NCBI GenBank assembly: GCA_028583405.1
Contig: CM053251.1
Span: 2,634,531 to 2,698,530, forward strand
Origin: Pogonophryne albipinna
Lineage: Eukaryota; Chordata; Actinopteri; Perciformes; Artedidraconidae
Reading direction: 5' to 3'
DNA: 64,000 nt
Of the stretch, positions 10,664-20,477 are shown in pieces. A program made the translations under genes and the position numbers. Each line of letters begins with the position of its first letter. Positions within the stretch are counted from its first letter, which is position 1. The notes beneath the pieces were generated by a model, which saw nothing but the letters and a program-made list of their open reading frames with translations, searched no databases and had not been told where the DNA came from.

Positions 10664-11100
10664 CAGGGGTCACCAACCTTTTTTAGGGTGAGGGCTACTT
10701 TAAAAAAATAAAACAAGTCGGGGGCTACTTTTACACCTGTTTTTTGCAGTGTATATATTTAGCACATTTTAACATTATTATATGCTTCCCTTTAACCTTT
10801 GTGTGCTGTTTGGGTCTGTGGGACCCGTTTTCAGTGTTTACTAAAAGAACATGTATTCAATTTAATTATTTTAACCTGCTTTATTTGGGGGTGGATCTCA
10901 CCTCCTCTAGGGGGGTCCTCACCTCCTCTAGGGGGGACCTCACCTCCTCTAGGGGGCACCTCACCTCCTCTAGGGGGGTCCTCACCTCCTCTAGGGGGGA
11001 CCTCACCTCCTCTAGGGGGGTCCGGGGGCATGCACCCCCGGGAAGATTTGGTTTAAAATGTTGAAGTGAAATGCATCAATCTGGTGCACTTTGAGCACAA
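10664..11100 (+). mobile_element. hAT-like fragment with expanded minisatellite
   Basis: Begins CAGGGGTCACCAACC (a typical hAT end), inverted relative to 7965-8239. Its distal part (GGTCCGGGGGCATGC, then ATCAATCTGGTGCACTTTGA near 11076) recurs inside the hAT at 19133-20348 and, inverted, near 27045. No opposite end was found. Confidence 0.62.
10899..11024 (+). repeat. 21-bp minisatellite, 6 copies
   Basis: Six head-to-tail 21-bp units, each CACCTCCTCTAGGGGG plus five variable bases, start at 10899, 10920, 10941, 10962, 10983 and 11004. Because 21 is divisible by 3, the array is open in several frames and gives apparent Ser/Pro/Gly-rich proteins, which I treat as artefacts. Confidence 0.93.
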
Positions 11101-11374
11101 CATGAATGTATGGATACAGCTCTCAACACTCAGACGAAAGGGAGCTGTATACTTTTCAATAATCCAATCATCTTTAGAATATCATCACAACCAATAACAA
11201 ATCATTTAAACTTGTTTATTCTTATCTTGTGTTACCTAGTTAGCATTCTTTCTTTTTATTTATGCATATTTTACTAATCACTCTCCTTTTAAACTGTTTT
11301 TTGTACTGTCCTATAGTAGGCCTACACATTGGAATGATTTCTTACTTTATATATTAAATAGATAAAGGGGTGCT

Positions 11375-11375
<1 letters not shown>

Positions 11376-11408
<33 letters not shown>
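11376..11408. repeat. CA dinucleotide microsatellite
   Basis: About 16 uninterrupted CA units. Confidence 0.95.
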
Positions 11409-11410
<2 letters not shown>

Positions 11411-11589
11411 CTGTGTGCTCCTCCATGGCGATGACGGCTTGCGTTAAAAAACAATAATAAACATATTTGTAAAGTGGGGGGACACAAACGGGATTTCGAA
11501 AAGTGCTGGGGAGATGTCCCCCCTGGAGATTACGCCATGTGTGTGTGTGCGTCAAGTGAAATACATAAATATGCAAGTTGCAACACACA
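11409..11589. other. Unassigned non-coding interval
   Basis: No gene signature. It lies between the microsatellite and a MITE-like block. Confidence 0.35.
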
Positions 11590-12165
11590 GAGTAAAACTC
11601 TGGCCCTCATGTGTTGTATAGGCTGGCATGATAGGCTGTTCAATGGGGCTGGTAATATATGGAAACGCTAGCAACTTAGTTAGCCCAGTTAGCACTGTGT
11701 CAATGGCTTAGCAGCCCGAAAAACGTTTACCCATTTAAATAGTCGTGGTAGATACCTTGTTTGTTTAAAACATCATAAATACACAAACAACAATGAATAC
11801 TTACAGGTTGTGTACCCGAATCTCCCGCTGGTCCAAACAAAGTAGGAACAGCATCGTTCTTCAGTGCCCTACGCTGTACATATCCAGCATGAATCGCTGA
11901 AAGGTTTGTGAAGCTTTGTTTCGTGAAATGCTGGCAGAGGGTGTGGCGTCTGGGTGTCACAGACAGTACCCAGGAAGTAAACAATGGAAAAATTGAGAAA
12001 TCTCCACGAGGCGTTTTGGGGCTGCATAGACTGTGTTAGAGTTGTACTCGCTACATGGTGTACTTTGAGGTTTTTTGACTCTGCAGACCGTTTACATGCA
12101 TAAAAACCTTCATAACACACAAGGGGACGGGTAATAACCGGAAAAGCATGACATGGGCCCTTTAA
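11590..12165 (-). mobile_element. TTAA-type MITE
   Basis: The reverse complement begins at 12165 with TTAAAGGGCCCATGTCATGC, closely related to termini at 8776, 46275 and 46758. The far end near 11590 (GGCCCTCATGTG) is plausible but imprecise. Short frames inside have no family signature. Confidence 0.6.
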
Positions 12166-12296
12166 TACTTGCATACTTTTACTTAAAGGTGGGGTAGGTA
12201 AGTTTTGAGGCTAGCAGACCCCCCCACTTTTCTATTCTGCCTCTGTCCCTGCAAACTACCAGCTCCATACCACCTCTCACTCTCAAAGAACATCAG

Positions 12297-14551
12297 GTGA
12301 AGCAGACGCTGAAGTCTGTGAATCCTGGAAAAGCCGCCGGACCCGATGGAGTACTCGGAAAAGTACTCAAAGCTTGTGCTGACCATTTCAGGGGTCCTGA
12401 CCAGGATATTCAACCTGTCCCTTTCACAAGCTTGCATTCCATCCTGTCTGAAAACGGCTACCATCATTCCTGTCCCCAAAAAGACACCAGTCAGAGAGCT
12501 CAACGACTACAGGCCCATAGCCCTAACATCGGCGGTGATGAAATGTTTCGAAAGACTGATAGCCGACTACATCAAAGCCAGCGTCCCACCCTCCCTCGAC
12601 CCTCATCAGTTCGCCTATAGAGCCAACAGATCCACGGTTGATGCCATCGCTACGGTCCTTCACACAGCTGTGAGCCACCTAGAAGGCCCAGGCAACTATA
12701 TAAGGATGCTGTTTCTCGATTTTAGCTCAGCTTTTAACACCATCATACCTGACATACTAGCAAGGCCGGATTAGTACCTCCAGGGCACCACGCCTACCTA
12801 ATCATACCAACATGACCAATATTTAGAATGTTCAGTCAATCTGGCATGTCAAATCGCACACCCATTTGTCAAAAGCAGGGACTCAGCCACATAGTTCAAC
12901 CAAAGTAGGTCTAGCCTTTTGCCCTTTTAGTAAAAAATCACAAGACAAAGATACAATGGATAAGATCCCAAGACAGTGTATGGCTCAGGAATACCTAGGT
13001 AATATCACTCAAAACCTCAGAGCAGCACCCCACTTAATGCCAAAATATGACTGGCTGGCTGTACAAGTACACAAGGAGTTTTATTAGTTACGAACGTGCC
13101 GGGCAGCGCGGTCCCGTGGGTTAGATGCGCGTTCATAATGCTGAGGAAAATAACTCTCAGAATAATGTTATTAGCACATTTTACAACTTGAGGACCGAAT
13201 GTTTTTAATAAGGGCTATACAAACGTTCATACTGGGTAGTTTAAAAAAAATTATCCAACGATTTACAGACCACTCTTTCCCAATGTAAATCAATGGGAAA
13301 AAGTGTTTCCGGGCCCAGCAACCTAACGGAGGTGTAGTACTGCCGTTTGGCCACAACGAATATTCTCATCAGAGTCCGGCGTACTTCCTGGGGGCTTGAG
13401 TGAGACCTACAGTACAGAGACAGTTTAGAAAATATATTAATTTGACCCTATAGAAAAGCTGTGTTATTTATGGCGAAGAGTGAATGTCATTTAAAACAAT
13501 GTATGATGACTGAGGTTGTGCCCAAAAAATTTTTATAATTAAAATAATTATTTTTTTCATCTTGTCACTGAGGGCCCTCTTTGCTCAAGGGCCCATGGGC
13601 ACTTGCCCAGGTTGCCCATATGGTTAATCCGGCATTGCATACTAGTGGAAAAACTGTCAAGCCTAGGTTTCCCCTCCATTTTATGCGCCTGGAATAATAA
13701 TTTCCTTACAGACCGTCCTCAGACAGTGAAAATAGGCCCTTATTGCTGCTCCACCCGCACCCTCAGCACTGGCTCCCCGCATGGGCTGCGTGCTGAGCCC
13801 TCTACTCTACACTCTCTACACACATGACTGCTCTCCCATTCACCCCTCCAACGCCATTATCAAATTTGCAGATGACACCACTGTGGTCGGCCAAATATAT
13901 AAGGGAGACGACGAGTCTGCATACAGAGACGAGATCCTGAAGCTGTCTGTGTGGTGTTCAGCAAACAATCTGTATCTGAACACAAGCAAAACAAAATAAA
14001 TCATCATAGACTTCAGAAAGCACCGTCCAGAACCCGCCCCCCTTCACCTCAATGGAGAGAGAGTGGAGAGGGTCTCCACCTTTAAGTTCCTGGGGGTTCA
14101 CATCTCGGAGAGCCTCAGCTGGACAGCACACACCACTGCAGCAGTTAAGAAGGCCTAGCAGCGACTACACTTCCTGAGGGTGCTTCGGAGAAACCGACTG
14201 AACAAGAAGCTGCTGGTGTCCTTCTACCGGGCGACCATCGAGAGCGTGCTGTCATACTCCATCTAGGGGTGGTATGCAGGATGCTCAGCTGCGGACAAAA
14301 AAGCCCTGCAGAGAGTGATCAGGATGGCAGAGAAAACCATCAGCTGCCCCCTGCCCTCTCTGGAACACATCTCCACCTCCCACTGCCTCAGCAGAGCTAA
14401 CAAAATTATAAAGGACAGCTCTCACCCAGGTCACAGACTGTTCTCTCTCCTGCCTTCTGGGAGGAGATACAGGAGCTTCAAGTCACGGACAAACAGACTC
14501 AAAAACAGTTTCTACCCCTGGGCCGTCAGGCTGCTCAACCACCACACATAA
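12297..14551 (+). pseudogene. L2-type LINE reverse transcriptase remnant
   Basis: The reading starts at [14 protein letters not shown] (near 12310) and includes [43 protein letters not shown] and, after the hAT, GCVLSPLLYTLYT and the catalytic FADDTTVV (near 13864). The C-terminal part ends at RLLNHHT, stop at 14549-14551. Damage includes an early frame change near 12350, a 2-bp frameshift near 13777, stops near 13997, 14157 and 14264, and the 877-bp hAT. No endonuclease domain is present. Confidence 0.86.
12761..13637. mobile_element. hAT MITE inside the LINE
   Basis: 877 bp with termini CAAGGCCGGATTA (left) and CAATGCCGGATTA (right, reverse complement). Flanked by perfect CATACTAG duplications at 12753-12760 and 13638-13645. 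No coding capacity; non-autonomous. Confidence 0.93.
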
Positions 14552-15506
14552 TGCAATAACTGTAACCATTCTCACACATACACACACTTTTAAATGCACT
14601 TTATATACTATTTTTTATATCAATATTTGTAACTATTTATTCCCCCGTATGATTGTATGTTGTCTGTCCTATTGCCGTGTTTTTTAGTGTTATGTATTTA
14701 TTTGTATTTTTTGCACACCGGGACAGAATCTCGTTATACTCTGTGTATAATGACAATAAAAGGCTTTAACTTTTTAACTTTTTTTGAGTAACCGGCTCGA
14801 GATACACTTTTTGTTATATTCCATGGAATGCTCTTAACATCCCGATAGCTATGAATATCTTAAGTGCTTTGACAAAAAATACATAAAATAATGTCATCTG
14901 TGGAAGCCGTAGTACTGTAAAAAGCACGACCAATCATTTTAGCCGGCCCGGCTAAAGTAACTGGATGGCCTACCTGCCTGTCAGCCTTCCATCTGTGCAC
15001 AAACTTATCTTGTGCCCTCATTGGTCATGTGCGCGTTCGTGTGTGTTGGAGGAGGGGCTCTGTAAGGAAGTGGCAGATTTTTTCCAACTGTGTATTTTCA
15101 AATTCCAGCGCACTCGAGCTGGTTTCTCCAAAATGACCTACCCCACCTTTAAATAAGGTTTGAATGCAGGATTTTAATTTGTAACGGAGTATTTTGTTTC
15201 TATACTGTAGGCGTAGTGTATCTGTGAACGATCCCAAATACAATTCATTGTTTACATTGCAGCTAGTGCTACGCCAGAAGAAAAACCCTTTTTCATTTTT
15301 AACTGGAAGTGGAAAGGGGCTGGGCTACATAAGGTGAATTGAGACAACACAAATACACAATAGGCGGGACTAAGAAAGATAATGTGAAAATATAAAAACA
15401 AAGGCATTAATTAGGGCTGCAAAATGTCTCATTTTAATGATGATTACATTTTTAAATGCCAACACTTAACAGTTTGTTCTGACTGTGTATTTCCTGTTTC
15501 CTGCAG

Positions 15507-16501
15507 ATGTCCAGCTGCTGGTGGTGGTTAAAGAAGAGCTTCTCCCTGGCGAGCAGGAGTGGAGCACCAGTCTGGACCAGGAGGACCCAGAGCCCCCCCC
15601 ACACATTAAGCAGGAACAGGAGGAACTCAGGATCAGTCAGGAGAGAGAGCAGCTTCAGGAGCTGGAGGAGGCTGATATCACCAAGTCCACTTTCACTCCT
15701 GACCCTGTGAAGAGTGAAGATGATAAAGAGAAACCTCAGTCCTCACAGCCTCATCAAAGACAAACTGAACACATGGAAACAGAAGCTGATGGAGATGACT
15801 GTCGAGGACCAGAACCAGCCAGGAACTCAGATCCAGAGAGCAGTTTACAACCAAAGACTGAGGGTGACACTGAAGACTCTTCTGAACCTGACACTGGAGA
15901 CTCTTCTGAACCTGACACTGGAGACTCTTCTGAACCTGACACTGAAGACTGTTCTCAACCTGGCACTGAAGACAGTGCTGATTGGAAAGAGACCAGAGAA
16001 CCTGCATCAGGCTCAAACTCACTGAAAAATAGACATGAATCTGTCAGTGATCCACAACGTAGTGCTGAAAATAAACCATTCAGCTGCTCAGTCTGTAAGA
16101 AAGCTTTTTCACAGAGTGGAAATTTAAAGATACACACGAGAATCCACACAGGAGAGAAACCATTTAGCTGCTCAGTTTGTACCAAATCTTTTGCACATAG
16201 TGGAAATTTAAAGGAACACATGAAAACCCACACAGGAGAGAAACCCTTTAGCTGCTCAGTTTGTACCAAATCTTTTGTGCAGAGTGGAAGTTTAAAGGAA
16301 CACATGAGGGTCCACACAGGAGAGAAACCATTCAGCTGCTCAGTCTGTAAGAAATATTTTGCAATGAAAAGAGGTATAAAACGACACATGAGAGTCCACA
16401 CAGTAGAAAAACCACACAGCTGCTCAGTCTGTAAAAAAACATTTTCACGGAGTGATAATTTAAAGGCACACATGAGAATCCACACAGGAGAGGAAAAATA
16501 G
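15507..16501 (+). CDS. C2H2 zinc-finger protein, terminal exon
   Basis: A terminal exon starts after the acceptor TTTCCTGCAG at 15506, in phase 1 (the split codon gives [11 protein letters not shown]), and runs to the TAG at 16499-16501. The acidic N-terminal part ([19 protein letters not shown]) is a spacer typical of a large fish zinc-finger family. It includes a DSSEPDTG tandem repeat encoded by a 24-bp unit near 15875-15945. Five C2H2 fingers follow (16081-16480), all with intact CX2CX12HX3H and TGEKP-like linkers; the linker after finger 4 is degenerate (TVEKPH). The likely role is nuclear sequence-specific DNA binding. The 5' exon(s) were not identified upstream. A shorter exon with its own ATG at 15507 is out of frame. 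Confidence 0.88.
15870..15952 (+). repeat. 24-bp coding minisatellite in zinc-finger exon
   Basis: About 3.5 tandem copies of a 24-bp unit encode DSSEPDTG/E and keep the reading frame. It is likely length-polymorphic. Confidence 0.9.
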
Positions 16502-16514
16502 AGCTTCAATGTTT

Positions 16515-17206
16515 GTGACTATTACGTTCCCTTCTGAGCTAGGGGAATCAAAGGGAAACAACACAACCAGAATGGGATTGGTAAAAGTTATAAGTTGTTT
16601 TAATGAATTAACAAATTGCCACAAACACCGGTTTAAATAACAAACAATAGAGGCCACAAGGGCGCAAGTTTAAATGAGCAACCAAACTAAGGGAGGACTC
16701 CAAAAAGTGAGTCTAAACGCATACAGGGAAACTAAATACTCACACACTAAATAAAGAAGGAAACAAAACCTCACTGTAAAAGTGGTACAACTATCAAAGG
16801 AAGGCTGTAAGAAAACACAGCTAGGACAACAGTCAAACAATACTAAACTAATCTAATCAAACTAATCTAAGCACATCTAATCACAACAATACTGCTAATC
16901 ACAATAACACGGTCCACACAAGTTAACACCCAGAACGAAGAGCAAATAGCGAGAGGCTATTCACTCAACAGAGCCTCCAGAGTGATGATAGTCCGTGGCC
17001 TTTGTACTCCTCCCCAGCAGGTGTGCGCCGGCTGTGCTCTGCGATTGGATGACGTCAATCCAATCACCATCTTCAGAGGCGGACCAGAGGATGGGCAGCC
17101 AATGACGTCAGGGCTACTGCGCAGCTTATTTACATATTACACGCACAGCTGAAAACACTCACAGGCAGATTAATGAGCAGACAGAAACAGCATCCGTAAC
17201 AGTGAC
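16515..17206 (-). mobile_element. Solo LTR, antisense, with 5-bp target duplication
   Basis: 682 bp (16520-17201), reading TGTTACGG...CGTAATA on the minus strand and flanked by GTGAC at 16515-16519 and 17202-17206. A partial second copy of the same LTR, plus strand, is at 30079-30475. It sits 18 bp past the zinc-finger stop codon. On the plus strand it contains AATAAA near 16751, which could serve as a poly(A) signal for the host gene. No internal retroelement sequence is present. Confidence 0.87.
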
Positions 17207-18218
17207 AAAAGATTTAAATGGCATAATCGTTTCAAAAGACACAAGTGTGTTGGTCGTCAGCTGCTTCTGTAACTGTAAGGGAATACATTTGTCTATTTTG
17301 TATCCTGATGACCTAATGCCATTAATACGTTACTCTCTAAGCCTGATTTCACCCACCTGCAACTGTCGCTAATAATGACAAATGTTAATTTCTTTGACCC
17401 CTTGACTCGACTATTTCTTGTTTAATAATCGTTACATCTCCTCAGGACCAAGTTCCTGTGTCCTGCCTTTCACCTGCTGATCACCCACTGCTCATTTAAG
17501 GTGGACTGACCTTTACAAGGGACCAGCTAATCTTAGCGTCTTAATGCAAACGTTTTGTAAAGTGATGCTAGACCAAAAACGTGCTGTTGTGTTGTGTGCT
17601 CTCTGCAGGACGGTGTCTGTACTCAAAGATTGTTTATGAAATCAGAGCTTCACTCTGTTTGTGTTGTCTAAACAACGCCAACAGAGCGATACGTCTTCTT
17701 TCCAGCAGATGGCATACATGTTACATCATCCGTTCAACTGTCATCCACATATTAATGATTCAAAACAGCAATGTGTAAGATATGGCTAGTAATTGACTAT
17801 TTTAACAGAATGTGAAGAGGTTACAGTCTTGAGGCCATGTCCAATATGTTTATGTTTGGTTTGATTAAATCTTCTGAAATTAGCATTCAATGACTAATTA
17901 TTCATAATTACTGTCATTACATCATGGGTTTGCATTGCAATATTAGAACGCATAAAACCCAACTTTATTTCTTCCAAGTTGAAGGTGTTCATTGTTTAGA
18001 AGTCCGCTGTATTTCATCCAAGCTTCCACTTTGTGCTCCGATAATGCTGAAAGTATCTGTCGTTTGCTTTACCTGCTCCAGTAACAAAAGTTTAATTTCA
18101 GTCAGCCAACTCACGGGTTCCTTTAACATGTTTATTAGAAGCAGCATATAGTTCAGTTTGGCGTCTAGGCTCAGGCCTCATCACTCCACAGATATACATA
18201 GCACGATGAGTGATGATT
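17207..18218. other. Unassigned interval
   Basis: No repeat ends or domain signatures are recognised. A stretch near 17600 (after CTCTCTGCAG) is open for about 190 bp and could be an exon, but it has no recognisable family. Confidence 0.35.
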
Positions 18219-18234
18219 AAATAACTAAACCTCC
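18219..18234. repeat. 16-bp LINE target-site duplication, left
   Basis: AAATAACTAAACCTCC is repeated exactly at 27820-27835, bracketing the L1-type LINE. Confidence 0.92.
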
Positions 18235-18364
18235 GGGGTCACGTGATGGCGGCGAGGTGAACACACGTTTTGGCTGGAGCTCCGTGCCACTCGGTTCTAA
18301 TTATGCTATTATCCTGTTATTAACCGTGTTTTGGAAGCCACTTTTCGTATGAGCATTTCAGGCT

Positions 18365-20477
18365 ATGTCCTTGGAAAACTTTTGGCCACAGTCTTTTGAC
18401 AAAATGGGAAGAACTCAAAGGAATAGAGACAAGAAAGACACCGCTGAATCTGAGCCTGGTGAATGCACGCAAGATGGCGACCAAGCCGAATCTGTTATCT
18501 CTGACGAACTCGACCCTGCCCTTGCCAAAGCCCTAAACTTCATGACTGCTAACATCATAAAAGTAATCGATGATAAACTCAGCCCGCTGGTCGAGACTAT
18601 TCATAACCACTCTGTGGAGCTCCAGTCTGCTAACAGGCGGCTAGATGAGGCAGAGACCAGGATCATGGCCGTGGAAAACTCCGCCACAGTGCAAGAGCCA
18701 AGGATAGCCGAATTAGAGAAGCAGGTCAGTGCTCTGGCGGAGAGTTTAGATATGGCTGAAAACTACAACAGGCCTCTGAATATTCGGGTCGTCGGCTTGG
18801 CTGAGGGCACAGAGACGGGGCAACCGGTGGATTTCTTTGAATCGTGGTTGCCACTCACCCTTGGCATGGCTACCAAAGCAGGGCGCATAAAACTGGAAAG
18901 AGCACACTGCTCGTTAGCTCCCAGACCGGACCCAAACAAGTACCCCAGGTCGGTGTTGCTGCGACTTCATACATTCAGAGACAAGCAGAAAGTGATGGAA
19001 GCGGCACGGCGAGCCAGTCAAGACGGCGCCCTTACACACAATGGATCCAGGCTCTCTTTCTACAGCGACTTCTCTCCGGTGGTGATGAGGAAACGCAAGG
19101 CGTATGATGCGGCGAAACAGCGGCTGCGGGAGCAGTGGCGGATTTAGGATTGTAGGAGTTCCGGGGCTTAGCCCAGGAGTTGTTGGGGGGGGGGGGGTGC
19201 AGGGGTACAGTGCTATTTTGTATAAGTGGGGGCTGGACCGAACATCCTTTAGGGGGGTCGTCGCCTCCTCTGGGGGGGTCCGGGGGCCTGCTCCCCCGGG
19301 AAGATTTTTTTTTAAATATTGAAGTTGAAAGCATCAATCTGGTGCACTTTGAGAGCAACATTAACCCGACCTTAATAACACCTTAAAGCGGACAAAAGGC
19401 ACTGGAGAACACTCATTAACATCCTTTAATGAAGCAAACTAATGCCTTAACTCACTCAAACAGTCGTTTACTTATTAAGGTGAAACGAATGTGCGTAGAG
19501 TTTTAAAGGATGTGGATAGTCTCACCTTGATTCTGGCGCATTGCTTATCATTTTATAGATCTATTCTCATCCACCATCTTTGTTTGTGACATAAAAAATT
19601 TGTAAGAGTCACGTTTCTGAATCGGACACTCTGATGCAGTCACAGCCAATCGGAGTCTGATTCAGAGGGTTGCCTGTCAGTTCCGTTGTTATGTGTACTG
19701 AAACGAGAGCCGGTATAATTCCACGTGCGAAAACAAAATAAAAAATGGAATACGTTATTTTAGTGTCTTAAAAGTAGACTGAGGTATGAAGGGTTAACGT
19801 TACATCTTAGGATAATTGTTAGCCATGTTCTGTATATATACTAACATATAAGGGTATACTTAGTGTGGTTACTCCATGTTTACTAACTATAACATTAACG
19901 TTACATCACTCTTTTTCACTTCTTACTCAGTCAGCCAGAGTGCAGATATCACCATTAGATTCACAAACCTGAAACATCATCCATTTCTTCACTGCTGGTG
20001 ATGACATTGTTGTCAGCTGCTGATACTGCTGCTGCTGCAGCTTGTGGCGCCTGCTTCGATGACAATAACTTTCTAATATCCATAACTGTATAGGCTATTA
20101 GCTTAAAACTCGTCAGGCACTAGGAAGGATCACTTCTACTTCAGGGCAGGCTATGCAGTACGCAGGCTAATGTCCCGCAGCGGATGCCTCTCTGGTGGAC
20201 TCCGGTACTGCACATTACTCCCGAGACGTTTTAAAAAAAAATAATAATAATAATAATTTTTTTTTTTTTTTTTAAGTGAAACATCCGGGGCTTTTCAGAA
20301 AACATCCGGGGCTTGAGCCCAAGTAGCCACCCCCTAGCGCCGCCACTGTGCGGGAGAGAGGAATACCGTATGCTATGCTCTTCCCGGCTACTCTACAGGT
20401 GTCCCACGGAGGCTCCAAGAAGAGGTTTTCTTCCCCGGAGCTGGTACGCGATTTCCTGGACTCCCTGTCTGGATAAT
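18365..20477 (+). pseudogene. L1-type ORF1 protein, interrupted by hAT
   Basis: The ATG at 18365 opens an RNA-binding ORF1p. A charged N-terminus is followed by a heptad-rich coiled coil (about residues 55-140, ANRRLDEAETRIMAVENS), an RRM-like core (NIRVVGLAEGTE near 18776) and a C-terminal domain. At 19132 the frame is cut by the hAT (stop at 19145-19147). The C-terminal ~40 residues continue after 20356 (AMLFPATLQVSHGGSKKRF) to a TAA near 20475-20477. The protein is normally a trimeric chaperone that coats LINE RNA; this copy cannot make it. Confidence 0.87.
19133..20348. mobile_element. hAT non-autonomous element in L1 ORF1
   Basis: 1216 bp starting CAGTGGCGG and ending CCGCCACTG, flanked by perfect TGCGGGAG duplications at 19125-19132 and 20349-20356. 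The left part (19190-19345) shares the GGGGGTCCGGGGGC...TCCCCCGGGAAGATTT and TCAATCTGGTGCACTTTGAG blocks with 10664-11100. No transposase is present. Confidence 0.93.

Larger units (their letters stand above)
12210..14781 (+). mobile_element. 5'-truncated CR1/L2-clade LINE
   Basis: RT-derived coding sequence runs into a 3' end of short repeats (TTTAACTTTTTAACTTTTTT) after AATAAA. It is flanked by TTTTGAG at 12203-12209 and 14782-14788, a likely 7-bp target duplication. The 5' end is truncated inside the RT linker, as is usual for target-primed insertions. It is interrupted by a hAT MITE at 12761-13637. Confidence 0.87.
12183..15152 (+). mobile_element. TTAA-type MITE split by a LINE
   Basis: The left end TTAAAGGTGGGGTAGGT at 12183 is matched by the right end ACCTACCCCACCTTTAA at 15136-15152. 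The MITE is cut at 12209/14782 by a LINE insertion. Its continuation ACCGGCTCGAGATACACTT at 14790 is found directly next to the same left end in a second copy at 44578, which confirms the reconstruction. Confidence 0.88.

Noticed and set aside
10744..11064. Three overlapping long frames with Ser/Pro/Gly-rich repeats, on both strands
   Set aside because: They arise because the 21-bp minisatellite unit is a multiple of three; no conserved domain and no gene context.
15693..16509. Minus-strand ORFs across the zinc-finger exon
   Set aside because: Shadow of the repetitive zinc-finger coding strand; no domain of their own.
20020..20045. CTG/CAG-rich run as a regulatory or repeat-expansion locus
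   Set aside because: Short and inside a non-autonomous hAT.
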